Positions 43,132-54,658 of a stretch of 64,000 bases of DNA are shown here, piece after piece. The notes under the pieces were generated by a model, which saw nothing but the letters and a program-made list of their open reading frames with translations, had not been told where the DNA came from and did not search any database. Position 1 is the first letter of the stretch. Every line of letters begins with the position of its first letter. The position numbers and the translations under genes were made by a program. The stretch is from the NCBI GenBank assembly GCA_963969495.1, contig OZ018324.1:156286172-156350171 (forward strand). The letters run 5' to 3'. This DNA comes from Ceratothoa steindachneri. Taxonomy: Eukaryota; Arthropoda; Malacostraca; Isopoda; Cymothoidae.

Positions 43132-44740
43132 TTAGTGTTTCTGAGTTACGTTCTTCTTCCTCCCGTTTCTCTTCTTCCTGAACTCGGCGTTAGAAATCTG
43201 CTCGCAGGTGTTGTGATGTAGGGTCACATTCTGGCAGAGCAAAGCTTCTTCTACCGTTTCAGTGTCGACTTCAAAGTCGTATTCACATTTAAACACCCAT
43301 GCTTTAATTCCGTGTAATATTTCCCTGGGTTCCATTTCTTCGGTAAAGGGAAACTGGTCGCATGCGTAAATTTTAAGATTGATATTATCCGCACGCAATC
43401 TTTTGTTTTTCCGTTTATTTCCCTTGGACTTCTTTGTTTGTGGGACTTCGGTGTCCGATGAGTCTGAGGACTCCAAGGAACGATTCGTATCAGACCCAGC
43501 ATTTTCCCTCTCTTCGCTGATTTATTGTCTCCGTTCAGGGACAGGAGTTTTCACTTCGACTGCTTGTTTCTTCTCTTTCTTGTTTCCATTTTTGGGGTTG
43601 TATTGTCCATTTATTTGTTGGTTTGGGACCATATACAATTGCAAGACATCCCCAGAGGGGGTGGTTGTCCGGGAACCACATTTGGTCCATACCGTTTTTC
43701 ACGAGCATTTAGTTTAGCTCATTAACGAACGTGCCAGGGCACCTGAGATTCATGACGTGCGCGTGAATGATACAAGTCATAATCTTTGTCGAATTCTCAT
43801 TCTGCAGCTTAAGGTATTTTTTATTTGTGTCCACTTCTGAGAGGGCCACTTTTGCTGTTTGAGCATAGGTTGTGTTAGGTCTACACGTTTCCTCTTGCTT
43901 CTTCGATTCATATTTACTTTTGATAACCTCTTTTTTGACAGGGCAGGCCATGGCCATTGACCTGTGTCCTTGCCCACAGTTAACGTACTTTTCGTAATTA
44001 TTAGTGCATGTCCTCCAATTGTGTCCCTTTTCGCTGCATTTGGAACATGTTTCCAGTGGCTCCTTGCAGTCCTTAGTCGTATGTTTCTCCATTTTATAGC
44101 ACCTGAAACAGAACTGAACTGGAGTAAACTCTCCTTTCTCGATCTGCTCCCCACTAACTTTGGAAATGAACATGAGTAGACCATGTTCTTTTGCCTTCTG
44201 GGCCACAGTGGTTTCAGTGAAGACTACCTTGAACACGTGAGTGTAGTCGTTGTTGTCCCATCTATTCTTAAACTTGATCACTTCGGCTACCTTGGCCCAG
44301 GTTTGCCGAAGCTGGATTCCCTCTTTGATCTTTTCTTTTGAGTGTTGCCCGATCCATGGGTCGAGTTGCCGGCATACCACACTCCTGTGGGCCAGGATCA
44401 GTGGTGGAAAGGCAGGCTACAGCCCAATTCCCCTAAGGACCTCAACTGCCTTTTCTTTGGTGATAGCCTCGATATCTTTTTCTTTTTCACAGATTGCGAT
44501 ATATCTAGAGGCCACCTCCAGCAGTCTCACCATGGCAATGCCCAATTTGCCATACACAACCTCGAATACTTTTTCTCTGCTGGGCTTGGACTGTCCGCCA
44601 ATTGCCCGCAGAGGTATTTTGGTTGTGTTCTCTTGTTTTCTCTGCTGGGCTTGGGCTGTCCGCCAATTGCCCGCAGAGGTATTTTGGTTGTGTTCTCTTG
44701 AGCCATCTCTTCGAGAGAGTGGCCCCTCTTGGCTGTAATC
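43132..44740 (-). pseudogene. J1 ORF1: Jockey gag-like protein
   Basis: Open for 223 codons (44380-43709) with CRQLDPWIGQHSKEKIKEG, then knuckles CFRCYKMEKHTTKDC, CSKCSEKGHNWRTC and NCGQGHRSMAMAC, a C-x2-C-x4-H-x4-C series typical of Jockey ORF1. Downstream a second frame (43476-43132) holds a Ser/Lys-rich segment and IYACDQFPFTEE. The upstream part (44400-44740) has a frame change caused by a 65-bp tandem duplication. Confidence 0.75.
44571..44700. repeat. 65-bp tandem duplication in J1 ORF1
   Basis: 44571-44635 and 44636-44700 are the same 65 bases with one difference (gga/ggg). As 65 is not a multiple of three, the duplication shifts the ORF1 frame. Confidence 0.9.
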
Positions 44741-44745
44741 TTCTT

Positions 44746-45743
44746 CTGTTCTTTAATCTTTTGGTAGTGGTGACTTGATTCGAGTAAATAGTTCGTGCTC
44801 CCTTTCTTCTTGCGATGGTGTTCTGTTCTGTATTCGTTTGTGGTGACTCCCTCTACTTCGTAACTCGGCTTCCATGAACGTGAACTGCCAAAAAATGGGG
44901 GAATGAATGATGATGGGTGAACCCGGAGAGTCCCCCTCAGACTGGTGAAATGTGGAGGACTTAATGATGGGTGGTGATTGAATCAACTACCACCACCCGG
45001 GAATGCCGCTCCGTCTGGGGTTTGGTTATCGATGCTGCTTCCAACTTACACAGGGACGGTTGCATGTCCCCCTGTGGCTCTGGCCGAAAACTACCCTTAG
45101 GGACTAGAGCAAACTCTTCCCCAAAGCTTTCAGCATCACCTCTTAACCGGGCTGCCTCTGACTTTGAGTTCCATAGTGGACTAATCCTCAAACTTGCTTT
45201 CCTCAACGCCTCCAATTATGACTATCAAAGAGAACGACATAGTTGGAACGAGACCAAATGAGTGGCAGTTCAGTTCATCCTCGTAACTCCGTCGAGGGAG
45301 TGGGGGGGGTGGGCTGGGGAAGGTCGACGGTAAGTCGCCATGGGACAGCTTTTAAATGTCTTCTCGAGAATCCCCGTGGGGAAAGTGAAGAGAATGCTCA
45401 GGTTTTTGAGGCAGCCTTTCCCTTTTATTTGCCTCCTTTATCGGGTAAGAGATGTGTAGATTAGCCTAGTTTCTCAAAGAATTCTTCAACCGTCTTCGGA
45501 AAATTGTTTTCAACCGTGCTTATGTGCAAACAGTTTGAGCGTTAGTAACCTTTTAAATCTACCACGGCGCTGATTGGACAATTATTACTGTGCTTATCTC
45601 TAAAAGCTAATTGGGCGATTTGGCAACGCTAAGGCTATTATCCAAAAATGAACGTAAGAATGAAAAGAAGCAACAATCAGTTAACCTAGCCTACAAAACT
45701 ACGTCAAATGGTTAAATGGTCTTTCATATCGTTGGAACATTCT
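44746..45743. other. Probable J1 5' leader, then unassigned sequence
   Basis: 44746-45215 may be the 5' untranslated region of J1 but no second copy allows the border to be fixed. A G-run lies at 45302-45309. No gene was recognised. Confidence 0.3.
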
Positions 45744-45769
45744 GCATACCCACCTTCAGGTGGGTATGC
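45744..45769. repeat. Perfect 11-bp hairpin
   Basis: gcatacccacc and ggtgggtatgc are exact inverse complements around a four-base loop (ttca). No T-run follows, so no terminator role is suggested. Confidence 0.7.
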
Positions 45770-45957
45770 GAGGCTCGCAACAACACCGCCCATTACCGCC
45801 GTTTTATAGAGCTCGTCGGATAAAAATAGCGCTTTTCCCAATGACAATGGCTCCTTATTTAGGTTTAAACGCCTTTTATGACAAGCCAGAGCTCAGTATG
45901 GCATTCTTGCCCTTAAATACAAGCAGAATTCTTGGGGTAGTAGCTTTTTACCACGTG

Positions 45958-46076
45958 TATCTTTGGTGTCACACAGCTCTCCTTTTTAGGACACCATATT
46001 TCCCTTGACGGAATTCGTCCTCTCGAGGACAAAGTCGAAGTAATCCGGGCTTTTACCCGTGCTTCTTCGCTCAAGC
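45958..46076 (+). pseudogene. Gypsy copy G2, left part: RT fragment
   Basis: Reads FGVTQLSFLGHHISLDGI, then PLEDKVEVIRAFTRASSLK, the end of a Gypsy RT (compare G1 near 48490-48390). It stops exactly where the remnant LTR of G1 begins. The rest of G2 resumes at 52279. Confidence 0.78.
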
Positions 46077-46101
46077 AATGTCCAGAGGCATTGCTTTAAC
46101 A

Positions 46102-46110
46102 CCTTTCCCT
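46102..46110 (-). promoter_or_regulatory. G1 polypurine tract
   Basis: AGGGAAAGG on the minus strand lies directly before TGTTAAAGC, the LTR start. Such a tract primes plus-strand synthesis. A second purine run (aaaaaaaaggggtgggg) lies about 20 bases upstream of it. Confidence 0.55.
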
Positions 46111-46414
46111 AAGAAGGTTACCCCACCCCTTTTTTTTACTATTTTGAGATTATAAGTCCGAGTACCGATGAGGCCTCCTGACGACGCGACTGGAGCGTGT
46201 GACAGTGCCATTGGTTTGGCTGCGGGTACGAGGACACCGATTTGCTGTGGCAGTGATATTAGCGTTGAACGAGGCACTGGTACGAAAAAATGTTGACGGA
46301 GCGAAGGTGATCCACTAGCTGGTTCCTTCCGAGATGGCGTCAGGCGGGATGTGGGAGTATTGAGTCCCGTTGTCCACTGACAGAGTGACCAGTGGGGAAG
46401 AGATTTGCTCCTGA

Positions 46415-47640
46415 CTATCCACTTTTGCCTACGAGGGTTCCTGCAATAAAAGAGGAGGAGGCAGCAAAACAGAAGATGGAGTTAGAGATGCAAGAGTTAA
46501 AAAGGTAGGGTTTATATTGTTTGGGGCGGATTAGTGTACCATAAAGGGGTATAGTAGGAGGAGAATGAGGTGATTGGGGTTCAAGACGAACATTTTCGGT
46601 ATAAGCGGGTTTTAGGCGGTCGATAGAGACAGTATCTTGCCTTGTGCCAAGCTTCAGGACGAAGAATTTCGGCTTCCTGGAGATAACGAGAAAGGGTCCG
46701 TCATAGACTGGTTGTAACAAAGTGCGAGCCGATTAGTGACGGACGAAAACATGGGAGCATGTTGGCATCTCCTTCGGTACGCAGGTTTTATAATTAACAG
46801 GCACTCTAGGGGCAGTTGGCTTAATTTCAGCCATCACCCGTACAAGGTTTGTACGTATGAAGAAGGATCTAGGTGAGAAGGTAGGTGTCGGTCAGAGGAA
46901 GAAAAGAATTGACCGGGTAGATGAAGTTGAGTACCATAAACTAATTCCGCTGCAGAGCAAGCCAAATCCTCTTTCAAGGAGGAGCGAATGCCAAGGAGAA
47001 TCAAAGGTAGCTTGTCCACCCAAGTTATGTTTGGATCGGTGGTGCGTAAGCTTGCTTTGATGGTCGGATGCAGACGTTCTACCTTAGAGTTACTCTGGGG
47101 GTGATAGCTTGTAGTACGAAGGCGAAAGGAACCAAGGACTGACATGAGTGCATCCCATTGGTGGGATTCAAACTGGCTGCCACGATCAGTCATGATCGTT
47201 GAGGGAACACCAAAACGAGCAACCCATGGTGAGACGAAAGCTCGAGTGACAGTGGAAGCTCTGATGTCCGAGATAGGAACCGCCTCTGGCCAGGGAGTAA
47301 AACGCTCGATCATGGTGAGAAGACAATTTCAACCACGGGAGTAAGGAAGAGAACCTACTAGATCGATGTGAAAGGCGTCAAAACGTGACGAAGGAAGAGG
47401 AAAAGGGACCAGAGGAGCTTTTGTGTGCCGGTGGACTTTAGCACGCTGGCATGGCAGGCATGAGCGAGTCCATTTGGCCACGTCGGCATTCATACCTAGC
47501 CAAAACGAAGCGTTGTGCTACGAGCTTGCGAGTGTCATTGACGCCAGGATGAGAGAGGCCATGAATTTGGTTGAAGATGTGCCGACGGTAAGCGTGAGGA
47601 AAGAAAGGATGAGGATAGTCAGGAATTGAATTGTCAACTA
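46415..47640 (-). pseudogene. G1 pol: integrase
   Basis: The zinc-binding H-H-C-C region is visible but eroded (about 47640-47450). The core shows the first Asp region (FHIDLVGSLP near 47360), TIMTDRGSQFESHQWD (second Asp) and SNSKVERLH (Glu), then LPLILLGIRSSLKEDL and the C-terminal PVYDGPFLVISRKPKFF. All three D-D-E residues can be placed, but the frame is not continuous. Confidence 0.75.
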
Positions 47641-47739
47641 GGATGCGATTGGGAGGACTGTCAGGCAGGTCAATCTCGCGAACGACGAGTTGAGAAGAGT
47701 AACGCAGTGTTTGTGTGTTTTCATCTTGTTCCTGGGCAA

Positions 47740-49519
47740 GCGCTATTGTTGCATGATCGAAGGGCGTAGTGTAGGAGAGTTGCGTGGCGAAATCGATGAA
47801 ATGCGAGAGAGCGCGTCCAGCACGACGTTTGAAGAACCAGGAACGTAGCGAATATCGTTCGTCATCTGCAGGATGAAGTCAAGATGACGAGTGTCAACTG
47901 CAGTGTGTACTGACGAAGTACTACGAGACGAACATGCACCGACCAAGGGCTTATGGTCAGTAAAAATGGTAAATTCACGCCCTTCAAAATGATGGCGGAA
48001 GTGGCGGACAGCGAGATATATTCCGAGGAGTTATCTAGAGAACGTTGAATATCTCTTTTGAGAATTTGTAAGAGCGCGAGAGAAGAAAGCAAGAGTTTTC
48101 CATTGGTCACCAACTTTCTGCTGCAAGGTTGCACCTACGTGGATTGAGGATGCATCTGAGGCGACGCTGATGGGGGCTCCTGGAGAAGGATGAGCCAATT
48201 CCACAGCGCGGGAATAGCCTCTTTTGGTTCGAGGGAATGAATCGCACGCCTCAGCAGACCATTCAAGAAGAGAGTTCTTTTTGGTCTTGGTGAACATGGA
48301 GTTGAGAGGCTGCATGTCCTAGGCACATTTAAGGATGAATCTGTGGTAGAAATTGACCATGCCACAGAAACTCCTGAGTTGTTTGCGTGATGTAGGACGA
48401 GAAAAGTTTCGCATCGCGGTAACTTTATCTTCGAGTGGGCTAATCCCTGCACTCGAGACATGGTGCCCCAAGAATGAGAGTTGTGGGACACCAAAGAGGC
48501 ACTTGGAGGTATTTAGTACGATACCGTACTCCTGAAGACGAGAAAAAACTTGGCGAATGTGAGAAAGGTGTTCCTCCAGCGAGGAATATGATATTATAAG
48601 GTCACCGATGTAACAAAATACAAACGGAAGACCCCTAAGGACTTAATCCATAAAGTGCTGGAAAGTTTGCCCAGAGTTACGCAATCCATATGGCATCTCA
48701 ACCATTTCAAAAGCACCAAACGGAGTGGTGATGTTAGTCTTTGCGACATCATCTGGGTGAATAGGGATCTGGTTGAAAGCATGAACCAGATTCAAACGAT
48801 AAAAAAATTGTACAGCCATGGAGAGAAGAGGTAAAATCGGCTAAGTACGACAAGGAATAACGATCAGGAATTGTTACAGAGTTAAGAGCTCTGTAATCCC
48901 CAACTGCTCTGAATTCCCTCGGCGTGGATTTGGGCACAATGTGAAGTGGAGAGGCACACGGAGAAGAGGAAGGCCTACAAATGCCTGAATCAATCATGAA
49001 TTGGAATTCATCACGCATAGCAGAGTGTTTATCCGGTGCTAGACGGCGTGGCCGTGAGAATACAGGACCTCTTGTTGTCTCGATCCGATGCACCACACTA
49101 TGTTTAATGGGCCTGTCCTTCGAAGGTGGAAGGGTGAGCTCAGGAAACTCCTGAAGAAGGCGCTGAAACGGTGGCTCGGTGGACGGGAGACGAATAGAGA
49201 GGAGGGAACTCTGAGAAGGTGAGTACGAATCTGAAACAGTGAGGAGAGTTTTGCGGTCGACAAGCTTGCGTTGTCGAGAATCGACCAGGAGGTCGTGAGC
49301 CGAAAGAAAGTCGAGGCCGAATATTGGACAATCTACCTCGGCCATGATGAAGGTCATTCGAAAAATCCGACGGAGACCGAGTGAGACTTGAAGGTTACGC
49401 CTTCCATAGGTCCTAATATTGGTCGAATTGGCTGCCTTCAGAACTAAATCTGAAGGGGCAGAAGCTTTGTCGGCCTTAGAAATTGGTATGACACTGCATT
49501 CAGCACCAGTGTCCACCAC
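47740..49519 (-). pseudogene. G1 pol: protease, reverse transcriptase, RNase H
   Basis: Protease starts with VDTGAECSVIPIS (D-T-G). RT follows with PHRIETTRGPVFSRPRRLA-type linker, IDSGICRPSSSPCASPLHIV, FRAVGDYRALNSVTIPDRY and MPYGLRNSGQTFQ. The active-site box reads Y-I-G-D near 48605, not Y-x-D-D, so the first catalytic Asp is lost. RNase H shows VASDASSIHVGATL, FFSRALTNSQKRYSTFSR and FTDHKPLVGA. The frame changes at several points. Confidence 0.78.
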
Positions 49520-49869
49520 GAATGAAAATTCAGAAAGTCGGTCAAAAATACGAAGACGAGCTACTTGAGGAAATGAGGTGCTGGCAGGGAATGTAGACCC
49601 TTTTATCCCATGCCTTTCTAGTTTAAAGTTTGTGATTGAGAGACTGGAGTGAGAGGAATGCCAAAATTTGAAGGTTGAGAAATTGAAATTTGAGGATTTG
49701 GAGAAAGTGGTTGAGTTGGGTGAAGTGAGAAAACTGGAGGGTTTGAGGAATGAAGATTTGATTGAGGATTTGGAGAGTTGAGATTAGGTGAGGAAAAAGG
49801 AAGATTAGAGGAGTTTTGGGATGAAGATTGATGTGCGAGGAGTGGGGAATTGAGATCAGGTGGAGGTGG

Positions 49870-51085
49870 AGTTACTAGTTGTAAATATGTGCAAGGCTGT
49901 AAACATTTTGCGGCTTGTGCACCATATTTGTTATGATACTAGCACCACCGAGTTGGATGAGAGGAAAGGGAAAAGTTATGCTTCAGGAGACTACTTGGCG
50001 CAGTATGTGAAGAAGCATAACTGTGGCTACAAGGCTGTGTACAGTGTACAGCGTTGTGCCCGTACCTTTGATGACACTATCATAGGCCCTGATGATGTGG
50101 AAGATATTGAGAATAGTTGGAAGAATGAGGTTGATAATTTTGCTGTCTCTCACCTCTTGCATCGTGATGCCCTCGTTGGTTTCTCGTTCGTGAACCAGAG
50201 CGGGACCTGCGCCTTCGATCGCCAAACCCGTATCCGTGCTCACTCTGTGGTTCACGATGCAGCTTTGACCGCTGGATGTCGGCTTCTATCCTCCGTATTG
50301 AAGCCTCAAGGTCTCTCGATAGGGAAGATGGAACCCTTGAATGCTCGGCCCGTTCGTCAGAAGAGCTCGACGTGCCTCGAACCTGCGAAATTGAAGCATT
50401 GTTAAACGGGCCGTGAGTTTGGCCGTTGGTTTAGCCGTTGCCCAAATTCACATAAGGACTTTTATACAATTTATCTGCGGCTGCAGCAACTCATCAATGC
50501 TCGTGGGGTTCGAGCTTAGGATCAATGGCCTAATACCCACGGGGAATCCTCTCATGAAAATTTCGGTGAGGAGAGGGTTAAAAAGATCGATGTAAGCACC
50601 TTTTACCATGATAAGGTCCTTCAAATGAGACAAAAAAGAAGTAGGACTCTTATCTCCCATTTCCTGAGTATTCAGGAGCTCTCTCAGGTCATCAATTTGG
50701 GACCTACCATATGTATTGAGAAAAACCTCATTCGGGCGGTCTAAAACATCAGCCTGTTCCCTGCTAATTAACAATTCCCTGAACTGAATAAAGTTACTTA
50801 TGGGTAACCGCTGGATGATTGCTGATACTTTCTCCTACTCAGTGATGTTTTGTGGTTTAAGAAGGAGGGATGAGACTTCTAACCATGCAATTGGATTTGC
50901 AGGATCATACACGGGAAGAGAGAGGTACGCATGTGGTTGTCTATGCGCAGACGGTTGGTCATGATGAAGTTGGGCGTTGACTGATGTCCTTAGTTGGTGT
51001 GTCTGGTCCATCATAGATACTGTTTTATGTATATTTGTGCTAGTTGAATGAAGGTGTCTACGTGAGAAGTAGCTGTGGCTGTGTG

Positions 51086-51126
<41 letters not shown>

Positions 51127-51137
51127 GTCACGAGCAC
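49870..51137 (-). pseudogene. G1 gag with two zinc knuckles
   Basis: Minus-strand capsid-like text (MGDKSPTSFLSHLKDL, FMRGFPVGIRPLILS, 50660-50510) is followed by an Arg/Ser-rich tract near 50200 and two knuckles of the C-x-x-H-x4-G-x2-A-x2-C-x3-C type at 50082-50029 and 49944-49891. Downstream (49860-49640) is a Pro/Ser/Asn-rich linker encoded by imperfect short repeats. Several stops are present. A plus-strand open frame over the same DNA is an antisense shadow. Confidence 0.65.
51088..51120. repeat. (GT)n microsatellite
   Basis: About 16 uninterrupted GT units within G1 gag. Confidence 0.95.
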
Positions 51138-51389
51138 AGGAATATGAAGAAATTAAAATAATTGAGAAATAAAGGAAATTGTCCACTCGTTGAATATAGG
51201 GGATAATATTAATTAAAAATGACTTGAATTCTGATAATTGGAACAATGATGTTAAAGAAAACACGCGATACAAACAAAATGAACACGTGAATCAAAAATT
51301 GCTCAAGCGAGGCTTTGGGACGAAATTGACGCGTAGAGTCAATTATTATTTTATCGTTTAAACTTATTTATTGATTGACGGGAGATTAC

Positions 51390-51405
51390 TAAACTTTGGG
51401 CACCA
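51390..51405 (-). promoter_or_regulatory. G1 primer binding site
   Basis: On the minus strand TGGTGCCCAAAG starts directly after the LTR. TGG-x-GCCC is the usual start of tRNA-complementary primer sites of Gypsy elements and retroviruses. Confidence 0.55.
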
Positions 51406-52149
51406 ATTTTATAGTATATGGTTATCTCTGTGATTTATCTTCTGTTAATAAATCAACCTAAATAGCGTTTCGAAAACCATAACCATAAATTTTGTTTGAT
51501 CAAAGATATCTGTCGTTAGCTTTAGGCCTAAAGGCGACAGCGAAATAAATTTTGAAATAATGACTTGGGTGTTAAGAAAGACAATTACACATATATAAAT
51601 ATATTCATAAAATCAACGAATGTACAATGAAATAAGTAGGTTAAGTAAATATGGTGAATAATATGGTGAAACAATATAGAGTGAATAATAGAGTAAATAA
51701 TAATATAGTGTAGTAATGCAGTGAATAATATAGAGTATTTTTGATGTAGTAAATAATATAGAGTATCTTTGATATAGTGTAGTAATTTAGAGCATTTATA
51801 ATGGACTGAATTAGGGCTTTATACGAAGAAAGCAGCGAGTCGAGTGGGCTGAATAGCGTGCTCTTTTGATCGAGCTGGTAACGTGTGTTTGTTTGTTTTT
51901 TGTGTGTGTGAAATATAAGAGATGTTGTTTGGAACAGTATACGTTAATTGAATTGACAAGAAAATAAATGAATGAATTAATTAAAAGTTTAACATAAAAT
52001 GATTTAATTTACAAAAGTTGAAGTAAATTAATTGAAAGATTAAATTGACAAAGTTAGAGTAAAAGAAATGAATGATAAAATTAACAAAGTTAAAGGATTG
52101 CATGAATTATTTAAATGACAAAAGAATTGAATTTTATACATAATAAATG

Positions 52150-52232
<83 letters not shown>

Positions 52233-52278
52233 TCCCAGGAGGTTTTTATTAAAGGAATGCCCAGAGGCATTGCTATAA
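51406..52278 (-). repeat. G1 5' LTR (expanded by an AT microsatellite)
   Basis: Bounded on one side by resumed G2 coding sequence and on the other by the primer binding site. AT-rich, with an (AT)n run inside. The start corresponds to the TGTTAAAGCAATGCC start seen at the 3' end of G1, with the first bases eroded. The end is set by the binding site, so the 873-bp length is approximate. Confidence 0.55.
52156..52229. repeat. (AT)n microsatellite
   Basis: About 35 AT units within the G1 5' LTR, close to the LTR start. Confidence 0.95.
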
Positions 52279-53660
52279 GGTACAGTACGTTCTCCCGCAA
52301 ATTATTGAGCATATACCTCGCCCTCCGTCACTTCCAACAATACTTGGAAGGGCGTGAATTTACTGTTTTTACTGACTACAAGCCATTGGTTGGTGCGCTT
52401 GCCTCTAGTAGCACTTCCTCTGTCCACTCTGCACTTGATACTAGTCACTTTGACTTCATCCTGCAGATGACAAACTATATTCTCTATGTTCCTGGTTCAT
52501 CAAACGTCGTACCTGATGCGCTCTCTCGCATTTCATCGATTCGGGCACGCAACTCTCTCGAATTGCGCCCATCGATCACGCGACAATAACGCTTGCCCAG
52601 GAACAAGATGAAGACACGCAAACAATGCGTCACTCTTCCCAACTCGTCGTTCGAGAATTGACTTGCCGGACAGTCCTTCCAGGCACATCATGGTTGACTA
52701 TTCAATTCCTGACTGCCCTCGTCCACTCATTCCTCTGGCTTACCGTCGGCACATTTTTTACCAGACTCACGGTCTTCTTCATCCTGGCATTCGAGCAACT
52801 CGGAAGCTTATCACACAACGTTATGTGTGGCTATGTATAAACGCCGACGTGGCCAAATGGACCCGCGCATTTCTCCCTTGTCAACGTGCAAAGGTTCAAC
52901 GACACACAAAGTCCCCTTTGGCTGTTTTCCACTTCCATCGGCACGTTTTGACGCCATTCACATCGATCTGGTTGGTTCTCTTCCCCTTTCGCGTGGTTGC
53001 ATTTACCTTCTCACCATATTCGATTTTTTTTACCTCTTGGCCAGAGGTAGGTCCTATCCTCGACTTCAGGGCTTCCACTGTAACTCGAGCCTTCGTCCAG
53101 CATGGGTTGCTCGTTTTGGTGTTCCATTAACGATCATGACTGATCGAGGTAGCCAATTTGAATCTCACCAATGGGATACACTCATGTCAGTGCTAGGCTC
53201 CTTTCGTCTCCGTACCCCTAGCTACCATCCCCAGAGAAACTCTAAGGTGGAACGTTTACACAGGACTCTCAAGGGAAGCTTACACTCCACTGATCCCAAC
53301 ATCACTTGGGTGGACAAGCTACCCTTAGTTCTCCTGGAATTCGTGCCTCCTTGAATGAGAATTTAAATTGCTCTGCTTCGGAACTAGTTTATGGTACGCA
53401 ACTTCGCCTTCCAGGACAATTCTTTTCTTCTGCTGACCGTCCTCTTCCTTTAGACATACATCCTGCTGCATACGTACACACTTTAGTACGGGCGATGGCT
53501 GAGGTTAAGCCGACCGCCACAAGAGTGCCTACAAATCAGAAACCTTTCGTGCCAAAGGAGATGGCAACTTGCTTTCACGTTTTTGTCCGTCGCGTTTCCA
53601 CTCGCTCCTCTTTGCAACCAGTAACGTTTTATAAATTAATAGCTGGACTTACTAGCCTAT
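52279..53660 (+). pseudogene. Gypsy copy G2, right part: RNase H and integrase
   Basis: Resumes with YSTFSRKLLSIYLALRHF, FTDYKPLVGALAS and VPGSSNVVPDALSRI (RNase H). Integrase follows: HGLLHPGIRATRKLI (zinc region), FDAIHIDLVGSLPLSRG, TIMTDRGSQFESHQWD, YHPQRNSKVERLHRTL and LVYGTQLRLPGQF. D, D and E are all present. Frame shifts occur near 52590, 53040 and 53350. No LTR was identified in the following 400 bases. Confidence 0.78.
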
Positions 53661-54070
53661 AAAACGTATTACAGTAACTGAACAAAAGTATTTAATAACC
53701 AACTAACCGTTAAGAAGTGTATAAATATTGAACAAACTAACAAAAAGTAATTAAAATTGTATAATTGAGAAATAACGGTGTATCATAATTATGTAGAATA
53801 ATTGTATGTATATAACTTAGAAAACTATATAATTCAACTCCTATGAGTCAAAATGTAAATAGAATATTGTACTGTATAGCACTAACTAATTGAATTCCAT
53901 GTCTCCGGGAACCTTTATCTTTTTACTTGTACTATTAACTATCTCTTCTCTACTAAATTCTATTTTCTCCACTCTTCCCTATTTTACATGTATGTAGTTC
54001 TCTCAATTGTAATTCATATCTTAATAAATTGTTGACCGTTGCCCGTTAATCACCCTATTTGTCGCTCCGA
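53661..54070. other. AT-rich sequence after G2, nothing recognised
   Basis: Might include an eroded G2 3' end or LTR. No direct repeat to test this was found. Confidence 0.3.
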
Positions 54071-54071
54071 T

Positions 54072-54530
54072 CTAGTTTTTTGGCAAAGGAGGAAAAGGAA
54101 AATGAAGTTTGAAAACGTGTTTCTTTGAACGGCAGTCAACTCGGAGACGCCGAGATGACGGGAGTATTGTTTCCGGCTGAAGTTGCACGTTAATTGCCGG
54201 TTTCTTCATTTGAATTATGACGGCTTCGGCCATCCGCAATCTTCTGTGATTTTGGAGTCTCAGGATGATGGAGGTGACCTGATTAAGTTTTTCACGGGTT
54301 GGGGTAGTGCCATGAGAGTGGGCGTATTTTTTAATCGCGCCATCTTGAAAGTGAGCTGTCAGTGTCAGTCGCCTTGACACGGTTGTGGAGGTTACGCCGT
54401 TGTACTTTGAATTGCGGTGTTCGCAGTCACTGACTTTGCACGAATATTCGTACACGACGTTAGTCTCCTGGAGTTCGCTCATCGGAGGGAGACAGCTGTT
54501 CTCTATGATACAAACTCCTCTTCCGCTCAC
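54072..54530 (-). pseudogene. Penelope-like element: GIY-YIG endonuclease fragment P1
   Basis: The 152-codon minus-strand frame has NVVYEYSCKVSDCEH, then KYNGVTSTTVSRRL, a spaced His, LRMAEAVIIQMKKPAINVQ. This fits the GIY-YIG plan (V-Y-x-Y ... Y-x-G-x-T ... R ... H ... E ... N) found at the C-terminus of Penelope-like polymerases. No RT part was found beside it. Confidence 0.7.
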
Positions 54531-54658
54531 ATGAGGATACAGTCAAGTTCCATGAACTTACGTCTGACACACTCGCCTCACAAGAGCTTCACACAAAACT
54601 AGCCGACAGTGTAAACAAGAAACACCAAATACAATTACTCAAGACCAACCCTCTATGG

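Larger units (their letters stand above)
40456..44745 (-). mobile_element. Jockey-type LINE J1, minus strand, interrupted
   Basis: Read on the minus strand: ORF1 with three zinc knuckles, endonuclease, then RT without a following RNase H before it is cut at 40455. A 724-bp inverted-repeat element splits RT at 40610-41333; removing it with one 4-bp duplication restores the reading frame across the joint. J4 (63120 onward) is close to the same family, and J3 is related. Confidence 0.82.
46077..52278 (-). mobile_element. Gypsy LTR retrotransposon G1, minus strand, inside G2
   Basis: Minus-strand order is 5' LTR (52278-51406), primer binding site, gag, protease, RT, RNase H, integrase, purine tract and the first ~25 bases of the 3' LTR (46101-46077). 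The first 23 bases at the two LTR starts match at 21 positions. The rest of the 3' LTR, with about 450 bases of the surrounding G2, seems to have been deleted. Stops and a lost catalytic Asp in RT make it inactive. Confidence 0.75.

Noticed and set aside
49860..50405. 181-codon plus-strand open frame in the Gypsy region
   Set aside because: The minus strand of the same DNA carries the gag Arg/Ser tract and both zinc knuckles in the expected order, so the plus-strand frame is an antisense shadow.
46077..52278. Taking the 23-base direct repeat as a target-site duplication
   Set aside because: Gypsy elements make 4-6 base duplications. The repeat directly follows a purine tract on one side and fits the LTR start, so it is better explained as LTR sequence.
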